In this document: positions 35,616 to 43,546 of the stretch, one piece after another
How the letters are laid out: each line of letters starts with the position of its first letter
How positions within the stretch are numbered: the first letter of the stretch is position 1
Assembly: GCF_032842345.1 (NCBI RefSeq)
Contig: NZ_WBKO01000001.1
Location: 1,116,001-1,180,000 of the forward strand
Direction: 5' to 3'
Origin: Methanoculleus caldifontis
Lineage (GTDB): Archaea > Halobacteriota > Methanomicrobia > Methanomicrobiales > Methanoculleaceae
DNA length: 64,000 nucleotides
The notes under the pieces: generated by a model
Seen by the model: only the letters and a program-made list of their open reading frames with translations
Database searches by the model: none
Told to the model about the DNA's origin: nothing
Translations under genes and position numbers: made by a program

Positions 35616-38573
35616 ATGAATTTTCAGAAAGTAATCATCCTCATGATCCTGCTTGGCCTGATCGTTCCTGCGGTGAGCGCGGGCGATCCAGGGCAGATCG
35701 TCCTCTCGAGCGATACTGCCTGGCTGGTGGCGAACGGCGCCGATTCGGCAGGAATAACTGTCCGGGTGTTCGATGGGGGCGGGGCGCCGCTCGCGAACTG
35801 CACGGTGGCGCTCTCGGTCGACCCGGCCTTCGGTCGTCTTACGCCCGCGACCGTCACCACCGGTACCTCCGGGGCAGCCGTCGCCACGTTCATCGCCAAC
35901 AAGACGAGCGGCACCGCCGTGATCACCGCCCGGGCCGGAGGGGCGACCGGGGCGCTTGAACAGAAGATCGACCATGACCTGCCTTCCCGGATTGTATATC
36001 TCGACTACGACTATGAGGTGACGGCAGGCGATACCACCACCATCACCGTGGGGCTGGCCGACCGGCACGGCAACCCGGTCGACGGCCGTCGGGCCGCCGA
36101 GACGGTACGTTTCAGCGTCGATTCTGTCGCCGATGATGCTGTCTTTGCCGGCGACGACGGGACGACGTTGCGCGAACTCGAATGGACGGTCAATGCAACG
36201 GGATTTGTCCATGCCGATCTCAGGACCGACCGCACCATCGGCGAGAACATCGTCCGGATGAGCACCTCCTCCGGCGGCATCGACCGCTACATCTCCATCC
36301 ACGGGCTGGCCACCGGCCTTCCGGCCGGGATCGATCTCACGGTCAGCCCGGACGCCGATCCGGTTCCTTACCAGCCTGCCGACGGCGTGAGCACCTTCAC
36401 CCTGGCCTGCAGGCTCTCCGATGCCTGGGGTAACCCGGCGGCAGGCCGCGACCTCCGGGTCTTCACAACGCTCGCGGATGAAGAGGTGGTCCTGACGACG
36501 AACAGCACGGGCGTCGCCTGCCTCACCTACGGTCCGAAGGACAGCACCGGCAGGCTCACCGTCACTGCGACGGCCGTGGACAATGCGAGCGTGACCGCGT
36601 CGCAGACGATCGAGTTCACCCATACCAGTCCCGTTGAGATGCTCCTCTCGGCAAGCCCGCAGTCGATGCCGAGCCGGGATGTCAATCCCGGTTCTATCTC
36701 GGAACTCAGGGCCAGGGTGGTGGACATCAAGGGAAACCCGGTCGCGGGGGAGAGGGTGACGTTCGCCATCGATATCGATTCGATCGATATCGACGGATCG
36801 ACCCCGGTCGGGGCTCCCTGCCTTGAGAGGGAGGGGCAGGTCGTGGCAACAGCCATGACCGGTGAGGACGGGTACGCTGTTGCCAGGTTCAGCCCCGGGT
36901 CGTTTGCGCGGCCGATGGCGGGAGAGCAGGCCGCTGCGAAGGGCACAGTGACCGTCCGGGCGACATGGGGGGATGTCAGCCGGGATATTGCCCTGACCTG
37001 GATGAACTACCCCTACCTCTCCGTGGAGACGGAGGTCTCCTCCGGGAGGGTTGCGGTGAATGAGACGGTCGACGTCACGGTCCGCCTCCGGGGCGACGGC
37101 TGGGCGCTCCAGCCGAGACCGATCGACGTGGTGCTGGTGATTGACCGATCGGGGAGTATGTCGGAGAGGGATGTGGGCCAGATGAGGATGAAGGCTGCAC
37201 AGACCGCAGCAAAGACGTTCATCGGCCAGATGAGTCCGGACCGGGACCGTGTTGGCCTTGTCTCGTTCTCCTCCTCCACAAGGGTGGATAACAGGCTGGG
37301 CGATCCGTTCGGAGAGGTAACCGCAAACCTGGACGACCTCAGCGCAAGCGGTGCCACACAGTTGCGGCGGGGGATCTATGAGGCCATCCTCATGCAGACG
37401 GAGAACCGGGATCGACCCGAGGCCGTCAAAGCTGTGGTCGTCATGACCGATGGCGACTGGAACTACGACGGGAGCCCGCTCGGGCACGGGACAGGGTATC
37501 CTGCGTATTCAAGTCCGACATTCAGCGGCAGTAATTTAGAGCCCGATAAGTACCGATATTACGATGGTCTTGGGGGTACTCTCAAGAAGAACTTCTGGGA
37601 GAGTTATTGGACCTGCCACGATGGTGAGTTTACCCACCAGAATATGTCCCGGTTTGCCAGCGACAACGGGGTCAAACTCTATATGATCACGTTTGCCTAT
37701 AGGCCCGGCCAGACGGTGACCGAAACGATGCACGTGCTTGCATCCTCGACCGATGGGTTCTATGAGCATGCTCAGAGCGGCAGCCAGCTCACTGATATCT
37801 ATGAGCGCATCGCAGGCGAGCTCAAGACCGAGGCCGGCGTCAACACCCGGGTGGACCTCGACTTCAGCACGATCCGGGTCAACGGTGAAGACCGGGAAGG
37901 GGGAGGCGTGTTTGCCTATATCCCTGACGACGAGGTCTCGACTGCCATCCGGAGCTGGGTTGACAATGTGACGGGGCGCTATGAGATCATCTCCCTGACC
38001 GTCGTCAACCAAACCGATGACTGGAACGACGACAACGCTCTGGAGTTCGATGTCGGCACGGTCCGTCTCGGCCAGACCTGGGAGGCGACGTATCGCCTCC
38101 GGATGCTCGCTGACGGCAACATCAACATCTTCGGCCCGAATTCGGCTATCATCTTCAACGACGGTGCGGCCAAACTTGGCCTCCCCGACACCTTCATCAC
38201 CGCCGTGCCGGGCCTCACCGACACCGGTCTGAGTTCCACGACGCTCACGCTCACAAACCCACGTTACACCTGCGCGGAGCCGGTGCTGGAGTTCCTTACC
38301 GCCGCCTGGGACCTTACATATACCGGGTCAGGAACGGTCACCGGGACCGTGGACTACTCAAATGACGGCGGCCTCTCCTGGATAGGATTCTATCGCCCGA
38401 TAGCAGGGAGCGGCGTGACCGGGGGCGTCGCCTCCCTTGATGTCGGGAACCTCCCGCCGGGTGAGTACCGGGTCCGGGTTCGCGCCTCTGCGGAGGATGC
38501 GCCTGAATCCTGGCTGCTCTTCCCACCAATCCGGGTCGGAGAGCCGCAGGCGGCATATATCCGGATTGTATAA
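35616..38573 (+). CDS. Secreted Ig-like/von Willebrand A protein, paralogue 3
   Basis: A 985-residue paralogue. The signal peptide (1-21, VPAVSAG) precedes Ig-like modules to about 480. The vWA domain has an intact MIDAS: DRSGS starting at D510, Thr in GATQLRRG and Asp in MTDGDW. Its vWA region and the SPQSMPSRDV segment are nearly the same as in paralogue 1 at both protein and DNA level, while the N-terminal modules and the C-terminal third differ more. The C terminus ends AAYIRIV without an anchor, like paralogue 1 (AFIRIG). Attachment to the surface must be through another protein or sugar (inference). Role unknown. Confidence 0.87.
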   Translation: MNFQKVIILMILLGLIVPAVSAGDPGQIVLSSDTAWLVANGADSAGITVRVFDGGGAPLANCTVALSVDPAFGRLTPATVTTGTSGAAVATFIANKTSGTAVITARAGGATGALEQKIDHDLPSRIVYLDYDYEVTAGDTTTITVGLADRHGNPVDGRRAAETVRFSVDSVADDAVFAGDDGTTLRELEWTVNATGFVHADLRTDRTIGENIVRMSTSSGGIDRYISIHGLATGLPAGIDLTVSPDADPVPYQPADGVSTFTLACRLSDAWGNPAAGRDLRVFTTLADEEVVLTTNSTGVACLTYGPKDSTGRLTVTATAVDNASVTASQTIEFTHTSPVEMLLSASPQSMPSRDVNPGSISELRARVVDIKGNPVAGERVTFAIDIDSIDIDGSTPVGAPCLEREGQVVATAMTGEDGYAVARFSPGSFARPMAGEQAAAKGTVTVRATWGDVSRDIALTWMNYPYLSVETEVSSGRVAVNETVDVTVRLRGDGWALQPRPIDVVLVIDRSGSMSERDVGQMRMKAAQTAAKTFIGQMSPDRDRVGLVSFSSSTRVDNRLGDPFGEVTANLDDLSASGATQLRRGIYEAILMQTENRDRPEAVKAVVVMTDGDWNYDGSPLGHGTGYPAYSSPTFSGSNLEPDKYRYYDGLGGTLKKNFWESYWTCHDGEFTHQNMSRFASDNGVKLYMITFAYRPGQTVTETMHVLASSTDGFYEHAQSGSQLTDIYERIAGELKTEAGVNTRVDLDFSTIRVNGEDREGGGVFAYIPDDEVSTAIRSWVDNVTGRYEIISLTVVNQTDDWNDDNALEFDVGTVRLGQTWEATYRLRMLADGNINIFGPNSAIIFNDGAAKLGLPDTFITAVPGLTDTGLSSTTLTLTNPRYTCAEPVLEFLTAAWDLTYTGSGTVTGTVDYSNDGGLSWIGFYRPIAGSGVTGGVASLDVGNLPPGEYRVRVRASAEDAPESWLLFPPIRVGEPQAAYIRIV

Positions 38574-38576
38574 CAC

Positions 38577-38582
38577 TTTTTT
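38577..38582 (+). terminator. Oligo-T terminator
   Basis: Six T directly after the stop of surface paralogue 3, followed by CTGG. It separates the surface island from the minus-strand tRNA-Arg. Confidence 0.45.
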
Positions 38583-38615
38583 CTGGATGCATACCGTCTG
38601 CATCGGGAAAAAGAA

Positions 38616-38687
38616 CGGACCCAGCGGGAATTGAACCCGCGTCCTTGGGTTCGAAGCCCAAAAGGATGTCCTCTACCCCATGGGTCC
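38616..38687 (-). tRNA. tRNA-Arg (anticodon UCG)
   Basis: On the minus strand, a 72-base tRNA with acceptor GGACCCA/TGGGTCC, discriminator G, D arm GGGTAGAGGACATCC, anticodon stem TTGGG/CCCAA with loop CTTCGAA (anticodon UCG, codon CGA) and T arm GCGGG-TTCAATT-CCCGC. No intron is seen. Confidence 0.95.
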
Positions 38688-38742
38688 CCTCATCAATTTC
38701 TATCATAAGTTATTAAGCGTTTTTGTGCCCTTACTCTATACA

Positions 38743-39168
38743 ATGATCCTTTCGTCCAGCGAAATCGCTCGCCGGCTCCATGACGGCGATCTCGTCATCG
38801 ATCCGTACAACGGCGCGTCCCAGCAGCCTGCCTCCTACGACCTCCGGGTGGCCGAAGAGATGACGCTCCCGCGCGGCGTCTGTACCCTCGTCCCCTCGAT
38901 CGAGCGGGTGGAACTCCCGCAAGACCTCGCGGCAACTCTCCGGTGCCGCTCCTCGCTTGCCCGCCGGGGCGTCCTCCTCGGCGGAGGGTTCGTAGACCCG
39001 GGGTTCCGCGGCCAGCTGACGCTCTGCCTGACAAACACCGGTTCTGAGGAGATCTCGCTTGCGGCGGGAGACCGGGTCGTCCAGATGATCCTGCAGGAAG
39101 TGTTGAACGGGGGACGACTCTATGAGGGCCGGTACCAGGACAGCCGGGGCGCGGTGCATTCGAGATGA
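38743..39168 (+). CDS. dut: dUTPase of the dCTP-deaminase fold (archaeal Dut)
   Basis: Trimeric dUTPase/dCTP deaminase-superfamily protein, 141 residues. The family motifs are ASYDLRVAE, the LRCRSSLARRGVLLG nucleotide-binding motif, FVDPGFRGQLTLCLTN and AGDRVVQMIL. In dCTP deaminases the residue after TL is a catalytic Glu; here it is Cys (TLC), and the protein is shorter than Dcd. That favours the archaeal dUTPase branch, which removes pyrophosphate from dUTP. The start is ATG 38743, because MILSSSEIARRL matches the family and the longer frame runs back into the tRNA. It overlaps the next gene by 4 bases. Confidence 0.82.
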   Translation: MILSSSEIARRLHDGDLVIDPYNGASQQPASYDLRVAEEMTLPRGVCTLVPSIERVELPQDLAATLRCRSSLARRGVLLGGGFVDPGFRGQLTLCLTNTGSEEISLAAGDRVVQMILQEVLNGGRLYEGRYQDSRGAVHSR

Positions 39169-40133
39169 CTGCGCCGATGCGTTCCGAACGGAAATATCTC
39201 GAGATCCTCCGGATCCTCACGGAGTCGCACGAACCCCTGGGTGCCAAGCGGCTGAGCGAGAAGATGGGCGAGCGGGGTTTCGTCTTGAGCGACCGCGCCG
39301 TCCAGTACTACCTCCAGTACCTCGACGAGATGGGGTTCACGGAGAAGATCGGGAACCGGGGCCGGATCCTCACCGAGGCGGGCGTCGCCGAGAGCGAGCG
39401 GGCACTGGTCGACGAGCGGCTCGGCTTCATCATCTCGAAGCTTGAACTGCTTGCGTTCCGAAGCACATTCGACCCGGAGACCGGATCGGGAAACGTCGCC
39501 TACAACCTCACCTTCGTGCGGGAGGAGGACCTCTCCGGTGTCACGGCGGCCTTCGACGAGGTGGCGAGAGCGGGCTACGGCCTCCTGAACACCTACCGGA
39601 TCGTTGACGCCGATCCCCGCATACCCGACGGTCATGTCGGGATCATGACGGCCTGCAGTGTCACCCTGGACGGTGTTCTCCAGAAGGCGGGTATCCCGGC
39701 GAGGCTCGAGTATGCCGGCAGGATCGCCATCGACCAGAGCGGCTCTGCGGGGTTCCTCGATCTCATCGGCTACCGGGGAACGTCGGTCGACCCGCTCCAC
39801 CTCTTCATATCCGCGGGGCTCACCTCGATCAGCCGGCTGGCGACGACCGGGTCTGGTGTTGCACTTGCAAATGTCCGTGCGGTGCCTGCGGCCGCGCAGG
39901 ACCGGGTGGCAGAGATTATCGCCCGGATGACGGAGAGCGGGTTCGGGTTTCCGGCCGGGGGAGGCATCGGGGAGTTCAATCTCCCGAAACATCCCTACCG
40001 GCTCCCGGTCGTCACGTTCAGCGGCATGAACATGGTGGGGAACGCCATGGAGAGAGGCTACCCCATCCGAACCGAGATCGGTGCCGGTACGGTGCCGTTC
40101 GATAAAATAGCGGACGCTACCGGATCCAGGTGA
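39165..40133 (+). CDS. NrpR-like regulator (winged helix plus one DUF128 domain)
   Basis: A 322-residue transcription regulator of the NrpR type. Residues 1-70 form a winged helix (LEILRILTESHEPLGAKRLSEKM ... AVQYYLQYLDEMGF). Residues 80-320 form one NrpR/DUF128 effector domain (GYGLLNTYRIVDAD, VTLDGVLQKAGIPARLEYAG, LDLIGYRGTSVDPLHLFI). NrpR represses nitrogen-assimilation genes in methanogens and is relieved by 2-oxoglutarate (known for the family). Some species have two DUF128 domains, here there is one. It overlaps dut by 4 bases upstream and runs 17 bases into the convergent FtsZ-like gene. Confidence 0.88.
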   Translation: MTAPMRSERKYLEILRILTESHEPLGAKRLSEKMGERGFVLSDRAVQYYLQYLDEMGFTEKIGNRGRILTEAGVAESERALVDERLGFIISKLELLAFRSTFDPETGSGNVAYNLTFVREEDLSGVTAAFDEVARAGYGLLNTYRIVDADPRIPDGHVGIMTACSVTLDGVLQKAGIPARLEYAGRIAIDQSGSAGFLDLIGYRGTSVDPLHLFISAGLTSISRLATTGSGVALANVRAVPAAAQDRVAEIIARMTESGFGFPAGGGIGEFNLPKHPYRLPVVTFSGMNMVGNAMERGYPIRTEIGAGTVPFDKIADATGSR

Positions 40134-42069
40134 TCCCGCTTCCGTCCGGGTCGTCGTCCGACCTCTTCTCCTCGTTTTTCTGGTTCTTCGATCGCTTCTC
40201 CCCCTCGATCACCTCGAGCTTCCCGCGCGAGGGGTCGACCTCCTTCGGGCGGGGACCGGAGTGGCCGAACCCCCGGCCGGTCTGGTCGGGCCGTGCATCC
40301 CTCGGCACGGCGGCCGTCCCGCGCATGCGCAGACCGGGTTCGTCGAAGACCCCGTCCTTCGGGCGTTGCGTCCCGTGGTCGAGCGCGACGCGGTCTCCGG
40401 TGAACGCTGCTTCCTTGGGGCGTTGTGTCCCCCGGTCGAGCGCGACCTGGTCTCCCGAGAACGCTCCTTCCTTCGGATGCTGCACCGGTTGCACGGATGC
40501 GGAGTAGACTACGGCGTCGTCCTTCGGGGCGGTCTTTGCGATATTGATTCCTTTCGTGCCGAAGGCGGAGTTCTTCGGCGCGGGGATGGACGAAGTGACC
40601 GAAGCAGATCCGGCAAGATCGATCTCCCTCCCGCCCTGCCTGGGGGGGAGGATGACGGCGCCGTCGTCCTTCTTCTGCCCGGCTTTCGGGAGCATCTCGA
40701 TGGTATCGTCCTTGCTCTTCCGGGTGCCCTGGCCGCTGCCCGGCATCGCGATCATCTCGTCTCTCTCTGTGGTGGATGGCTCTGCCATGGTGTCGCTCTC
40801 CTCCAAAAATGCCGATTCAAAGGGGGAGGCGAACTCCCCGTCATCCTCTTCCGGCATCCCGGCCTCATCGGCCATTGCGGTCTCCTCCGCGCGCAGCCGC
40901 TCCTCTTCGTCGGCCTTCAATGCCTCTTCCTCGCGCTCAAGCTGATACTCCGCCCGGATCTCCCGGATCTCTTCGACGCGGGGGACGTTCGAGAGTCCCG
41001 AGAGCACGATGATGATCCCGACATACGAGGTATTCTTCACCGGGTAATCCCCCGACCGCATCTCGAGGCCGGCGATGTTGCGGTCGATCCATTTCCTGAC
41101 CGTCTGGAACCCCTTCATCGAGAGTTCGGCCGAGGGTCCTGCAATCAGGACCAGCGCCTTGTCGGCGCTCGTGAGATCGCAGGGGGTAGATATCTCTTCG
41201 TAGACCGCTTTCTTCGCAAGCGAGACGATCCTGGCGGCCTTCTCGTGCGATCCCTCGATAAAGTACTTCAGCGACCGGCGCCGGTGGAGGAAGTCCAGCC
41301 ATCCTGCAGGCAGGCGCTCGGCAGCGTAGCCGACGGCAACGAAGCTGTTGCCCTTCAGGGTGTTGAGAACCTCTCCGGCATCCAGGACGATCTCGGCGAC
41401 CTCGAGCCCGGACTCGTTGAACTCTCCCGCGCGGAGGAGGAGACCGAGCTGACGGGCTATCCGCTCGTTGAGCATCCTGTAGAGGGTTCTCGGGTCGAGC
41501 TCCCGGGAGCCTCCGCGCAGCTGGTCCATGATCCCGGTATTCTCCTTCTCGTCTGCAGCCGCGGCGGCCCGGATCTTCTGCGACCAGGTCTCGTTGTCGA
41601 AGAGGATGACGGAGTCGACAAGGTCCCGGAGCATATCGAGGTCGTCGGCGGCCTTGGCCGAGACCCTCTTCCCTTCGCTTAAGGGCGGGAGGATGGCGAG
41701 GGCGAAGATAGGTTCCACGTAAGACTTGCGGAGTTCATCGATGATGAGCGGCGCGATATCGACGACGCTGCCTCCAAGTCCGCAGCAGAGCAGGATGGCG
41801 TCTATCTCCAGCGTATCCATGCGCTGGATCCGGGTCATCGTCTCCTCGATATCGATCACGTTTCTGATGTCGTCTGGATCGACCACGTCGATCCGGGGGA
41901 AGAAGATCCTTGCGGGGTCCGGGAGGGAGCGCAGTTGGACCAGGGAGTTCGGGTCGACGTCGATCGCTACCGTACTCATGCAGCAGACTCTGCTCCGCCG
42001 GTCGTGGTCGTAGAGATTGTCGACCACCCGTGACCCGGCGCCACCCAACCCGATCGCCAGCACCCGCAT
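40117..42069 (-). CDS. Non-canonical FtsZ/tubulin-like protein with repeat tail
   Basis: A 650-residue protein whose first 380 residues have the FtsZ/tubulin layout: GLGGAGSRVVDNL at the N terminus (G-loop T1), AIDVD (T2), then the T4 position CGLGGSVVDIAP (residues 96-107) instead of GGGTGTG, and a T7-like IVLDAGEV with D230 and E233. A C-terminal FtsZ-like domain follows (KALVLIAGPSAEL). Residues 390-650 are an acidic, then Lys-rich low-complexity tail, holding a 19-residue repeat at 530-585 (QxPKEGAFxGDxVALDxGT). It differs from cell-division FtsZ and resembles the poorly described archaeal FtsZ-like group. GTP binding is plausible, GTPase activity uncertain. ATG 42069 is used. Confidence 0.82.
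   Translation of the reverse strand: MRVLAIGLGGAGSRVVDNLYDHDRRSRVCCMSTVAIDVDPNSLVQLRSLPDPARIFFPRIDVVDPDDIRNVIDIEETMTRIQRMDTLEIDAILLCCGLGGSVVDIAPLIIDELRKSYVEPIFALAILPPLSEGKRVSAKAADDLDMLRDLVDSVILFDNETWSQKIRAAAAADEKENTGIMDQLRGGSRELDPRTLYRMLNERIARQLGLLLRAGEFNESGLEVAEIVLDAGEVLNTLKGNSFVAVGYAAERLPAGWLDFLHRRRSLKYFIEGSHEKAARIVSLAKKAVYEEISTPCDLTSADKALVLIAGPSAELSMKGFQTVRKWIDRNIAGLEMRSGDYPVKNTSYVGIIIVLSGLSNVPRVEEIREIRAEYQLEREEEALKADEEERLRAEETAMADEAGMPEEDDGEFASPFESAFLEESDTMAEPSTTERDEMIAMPGSGQGTRKSKDDTIEMLPKAGQKKDDGAVILPPRQGGREIDLAGSASVTSSIPAPKNSAFGTKGINIAKTAPKDDAVVYSASVQPVQHPKEGAFSGDQVALDRGTQRPKEAAFTGDRVALDHGTQRPKDGVFDEPGLRMRGTAAVPRDARPDQTGRGFGHSGPRPKEVDPSRGKLEVIEGEKRSKNQKNEEKRSDDDPDGSGITWIR
40315..40482 (-). 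repeat. 19-residue coding repeat in FtsZ-like tail
   Basis: Three tandem units in the protein tail (residues 530-585): QHPKEGAFSGDQVALDRGT, QRPKEAAFTGDRVALDHGT, and a partial QRPKDGVF...RGT. The units are 57 bases long in DNA, so the repeat probably arose by duplication. Confidence 0.75.
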
Positions 42070-42423
42070 AGTATATACCCCCTATCGTGAACCCTCGCAT
42101 GCCCGGAGTGACTTCCGCCGCGGAAAAGAGCGAGGATATCACCTGAAACTACAGATGAATATGAGGCCGGCAATCATATACATTTCTGTACAATCCGAAA
42201 CCGGGCGCGCATTTGCGTGACGCGCTTCTTATTTGAATATTTCGATATTATCCCGTCGCGCAGGATCATTCTGCAGGTTAAGCGGGTGGATTCCCCGTAT
42301 CTCTTGGGGAACCCGTTACATCCGTCCGTTTTGAGCTACCTGTTCGGTACGTGTCGTTTGGGGAGCACAAAATGATAATATATATAACTCCCGGCACGTA
42401 ACTACTCAATGAGGTGCATAGCC
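42070..42423. other. Divergent promoter region between FtsZ-like gene and mer
   Basis: About 350 bases with no gene. It contains the mer TATA box at 42375 and AT-rich stretches near 42150-42260 for the minus-strand FtsZ-like gene. A dyad GGATTCCCC...GGGGAACCC flanks CGTATCTCTT near 42290-42315. Confidence 0.5.
42375..42387 (+). promoter_or_regulatory. mer: TATA box of mer
   Basis: ATAATATATATAA. The expected transcription start is about 42405-42412, so the ATG at 42409 would lie at the 5' end of the RNA and the GAGGTG at 42411 inside the leader. Confidence 0.6.
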
Positions 42424-43416
42424 TTGACTACATATGGAATTGAATTTGTGCCCGGACCAATCAACGTCAAGCAGGTGGTGAACTACACCAAGCTTGCAGA
42501 GTCCAAAGACATCGACTACGCTTGGATCACCAACCACTACAACAACCGCCACGCGTACCCGACCCTCGCCATGATCGCGGCAAACACCGACTCGATCAAG
42601 ATGGGTCCGGGAATCATGAACACGTTCACCGACACCCCGGCAGCCATCGCCTCCTTCATGGCTACCTTAAACGAGATCTCCGACGGACGTGCCGTCCTCG
42701 GTATCGGACCCGGTGACCTCTCCACCCTCCCGAAGCTCGCCATCGACCCCGTCAAGCCCGTCGGCCACCTGCAGGAGGGTGTCGTGCAGATCCGCAAGCT
42801 CCTCGCCGGCGAAGAGGTCAAGAAGACCGGTGAGATGGAGTTCTTCGACTACGACGGTGCCAAGCTGACCGGTGTCAACCTGCCCGGCAAGAAGGGCATC
42901 CCGGTATACATCGGTGCCCAGGGGCCCAAGGTCCTCGAGCTCGCCGGCACGATCGGTGACGGCGCCCTGATCAACGCCTCGAACCCCAAGGACTTCGAGG
43001 TCGCCATCCCGATCATCAAGAATGCCATGGAGAAGGCCGGCAAGAAGACCTTCGACGTCGGCGCCTACACCGCCATGTCCATCGACATGAACGAGAAGAA
43101 GGCCCGGAACGCCGCCAAGATTGTGGCCGCGTTCATCGCCGCAGGCTCCCCGCCCGCGCTCCTCCAGCGCCACAACCTCAACCTGGACAACGTCGCGAAG
43201 ATCAAGGAAGCACTCAGCCGCTTCGACTTCAAGACCGTCGGCGGACTCGTCGGCGACGCGGAGATCGACGCGTTCACCATCGCCGGAACCCCCGACATGG
43301 TCAAGCAGAAGTGCGAGGACCTCGCAAAGTCCGGAGTTACCCAGATCATCTTCGGTTCGCCTCTCGGCCCCGACATGACCAACTCCATCCGCCTCCTCGG
43401 CAAGTACGTCGTGTAA
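42424..43416 (+). CDS. mer: F420-dependent methylenetetrahydromethanopterin reductase
   Basis: Mer reduces methylene-H4MPT to methyl-H4MPT with F420H2, a core step of methanogenesis from CO2. The 330-residue protein has the bacterial-luciferase-type TIM barrel: YGIEFVPGP at the N terminus, WITNHYNNRHAYPTLAMIA, LGIGPGDLSTL (F420 site), PVYIGAQGPKVLELAG and AGTPDMVKQKCEDLAKSGV near the end. The TTG at 42424 gives the family N terminus MTTYGIEF and is preceded by GAGGTG with 7-base spacing. The ATG at 42409 would add five non-family residues and overlap that ribosome-binding site. It is a single gene with a T-rich terminator after it. Confidence 0.92.
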   Translation: MTTYGIEFVPGPINVKQVVNYTKLAESKDIDYAWITNHYNNRHAYPTLAMIAANTDSIKMGPGIMNTFTDTPAAIASFMATLNEISDGRAVLGIGPGDLSTLPKLAIDPVKPVGHLQEGVVQIRKLLAGEEVKKTGEMEFFDYDGAKLTGVNLPGKKGIPVYIGAQGPKVLELAGTIGDGALINASNPKDFEVAIPIIKNAMEKAGKKTFDVGAYTAMSIDMNEKKARNAAKIVAAFIAAGSPPALLQRHNLNLDNVAKIKEALSRFDFKTVGGLVGDAEIDAFTIAGTPDMVKQKCEDLAKSGVTQIIFGSPLGPDMTNSIRLLGKYVV

Positions 43417-43438
43417 GGCAGGAAAAACACTCATCACC

Positions 43439-43444
43439 TTTTTT
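43439..43444 (+). terminator. Oligo-T terminator after mer
   Basis: Six T about 20 bases beyond the mer stop, followed by CCATCC. Consistent with termination of a highly expressed single gene. Confidence 0.45.
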
Positions 43445-43546
43445 CCATCCTCGCTTCGCGGGAGATCGATCCTGCAGGTATCCGTTCTCTCCTGACGCCC
43501 GGACAGGGTTTTATACGGGCGGCGCGCCAAACGGAGTACGAAGGCC

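Noticed and set aside
35595-37487. 630-codon minus-strand frame opposite surface paralogue 3
   Set aside because: Its composition (Arg, Gly, Asp, His, Pro) and lack of any motif fit an antisense shadow. The plus strand has signal peptide, Ig modules and vWA.
39120-39992. Long minus-strand frame opposite the NrpR-like gene
   Set aside because: It mirrors a convincing plus-strand gene, has no family features and is Arg/Glu/Gly-rich, as expected for a shadow frame in GC-rich DNA.
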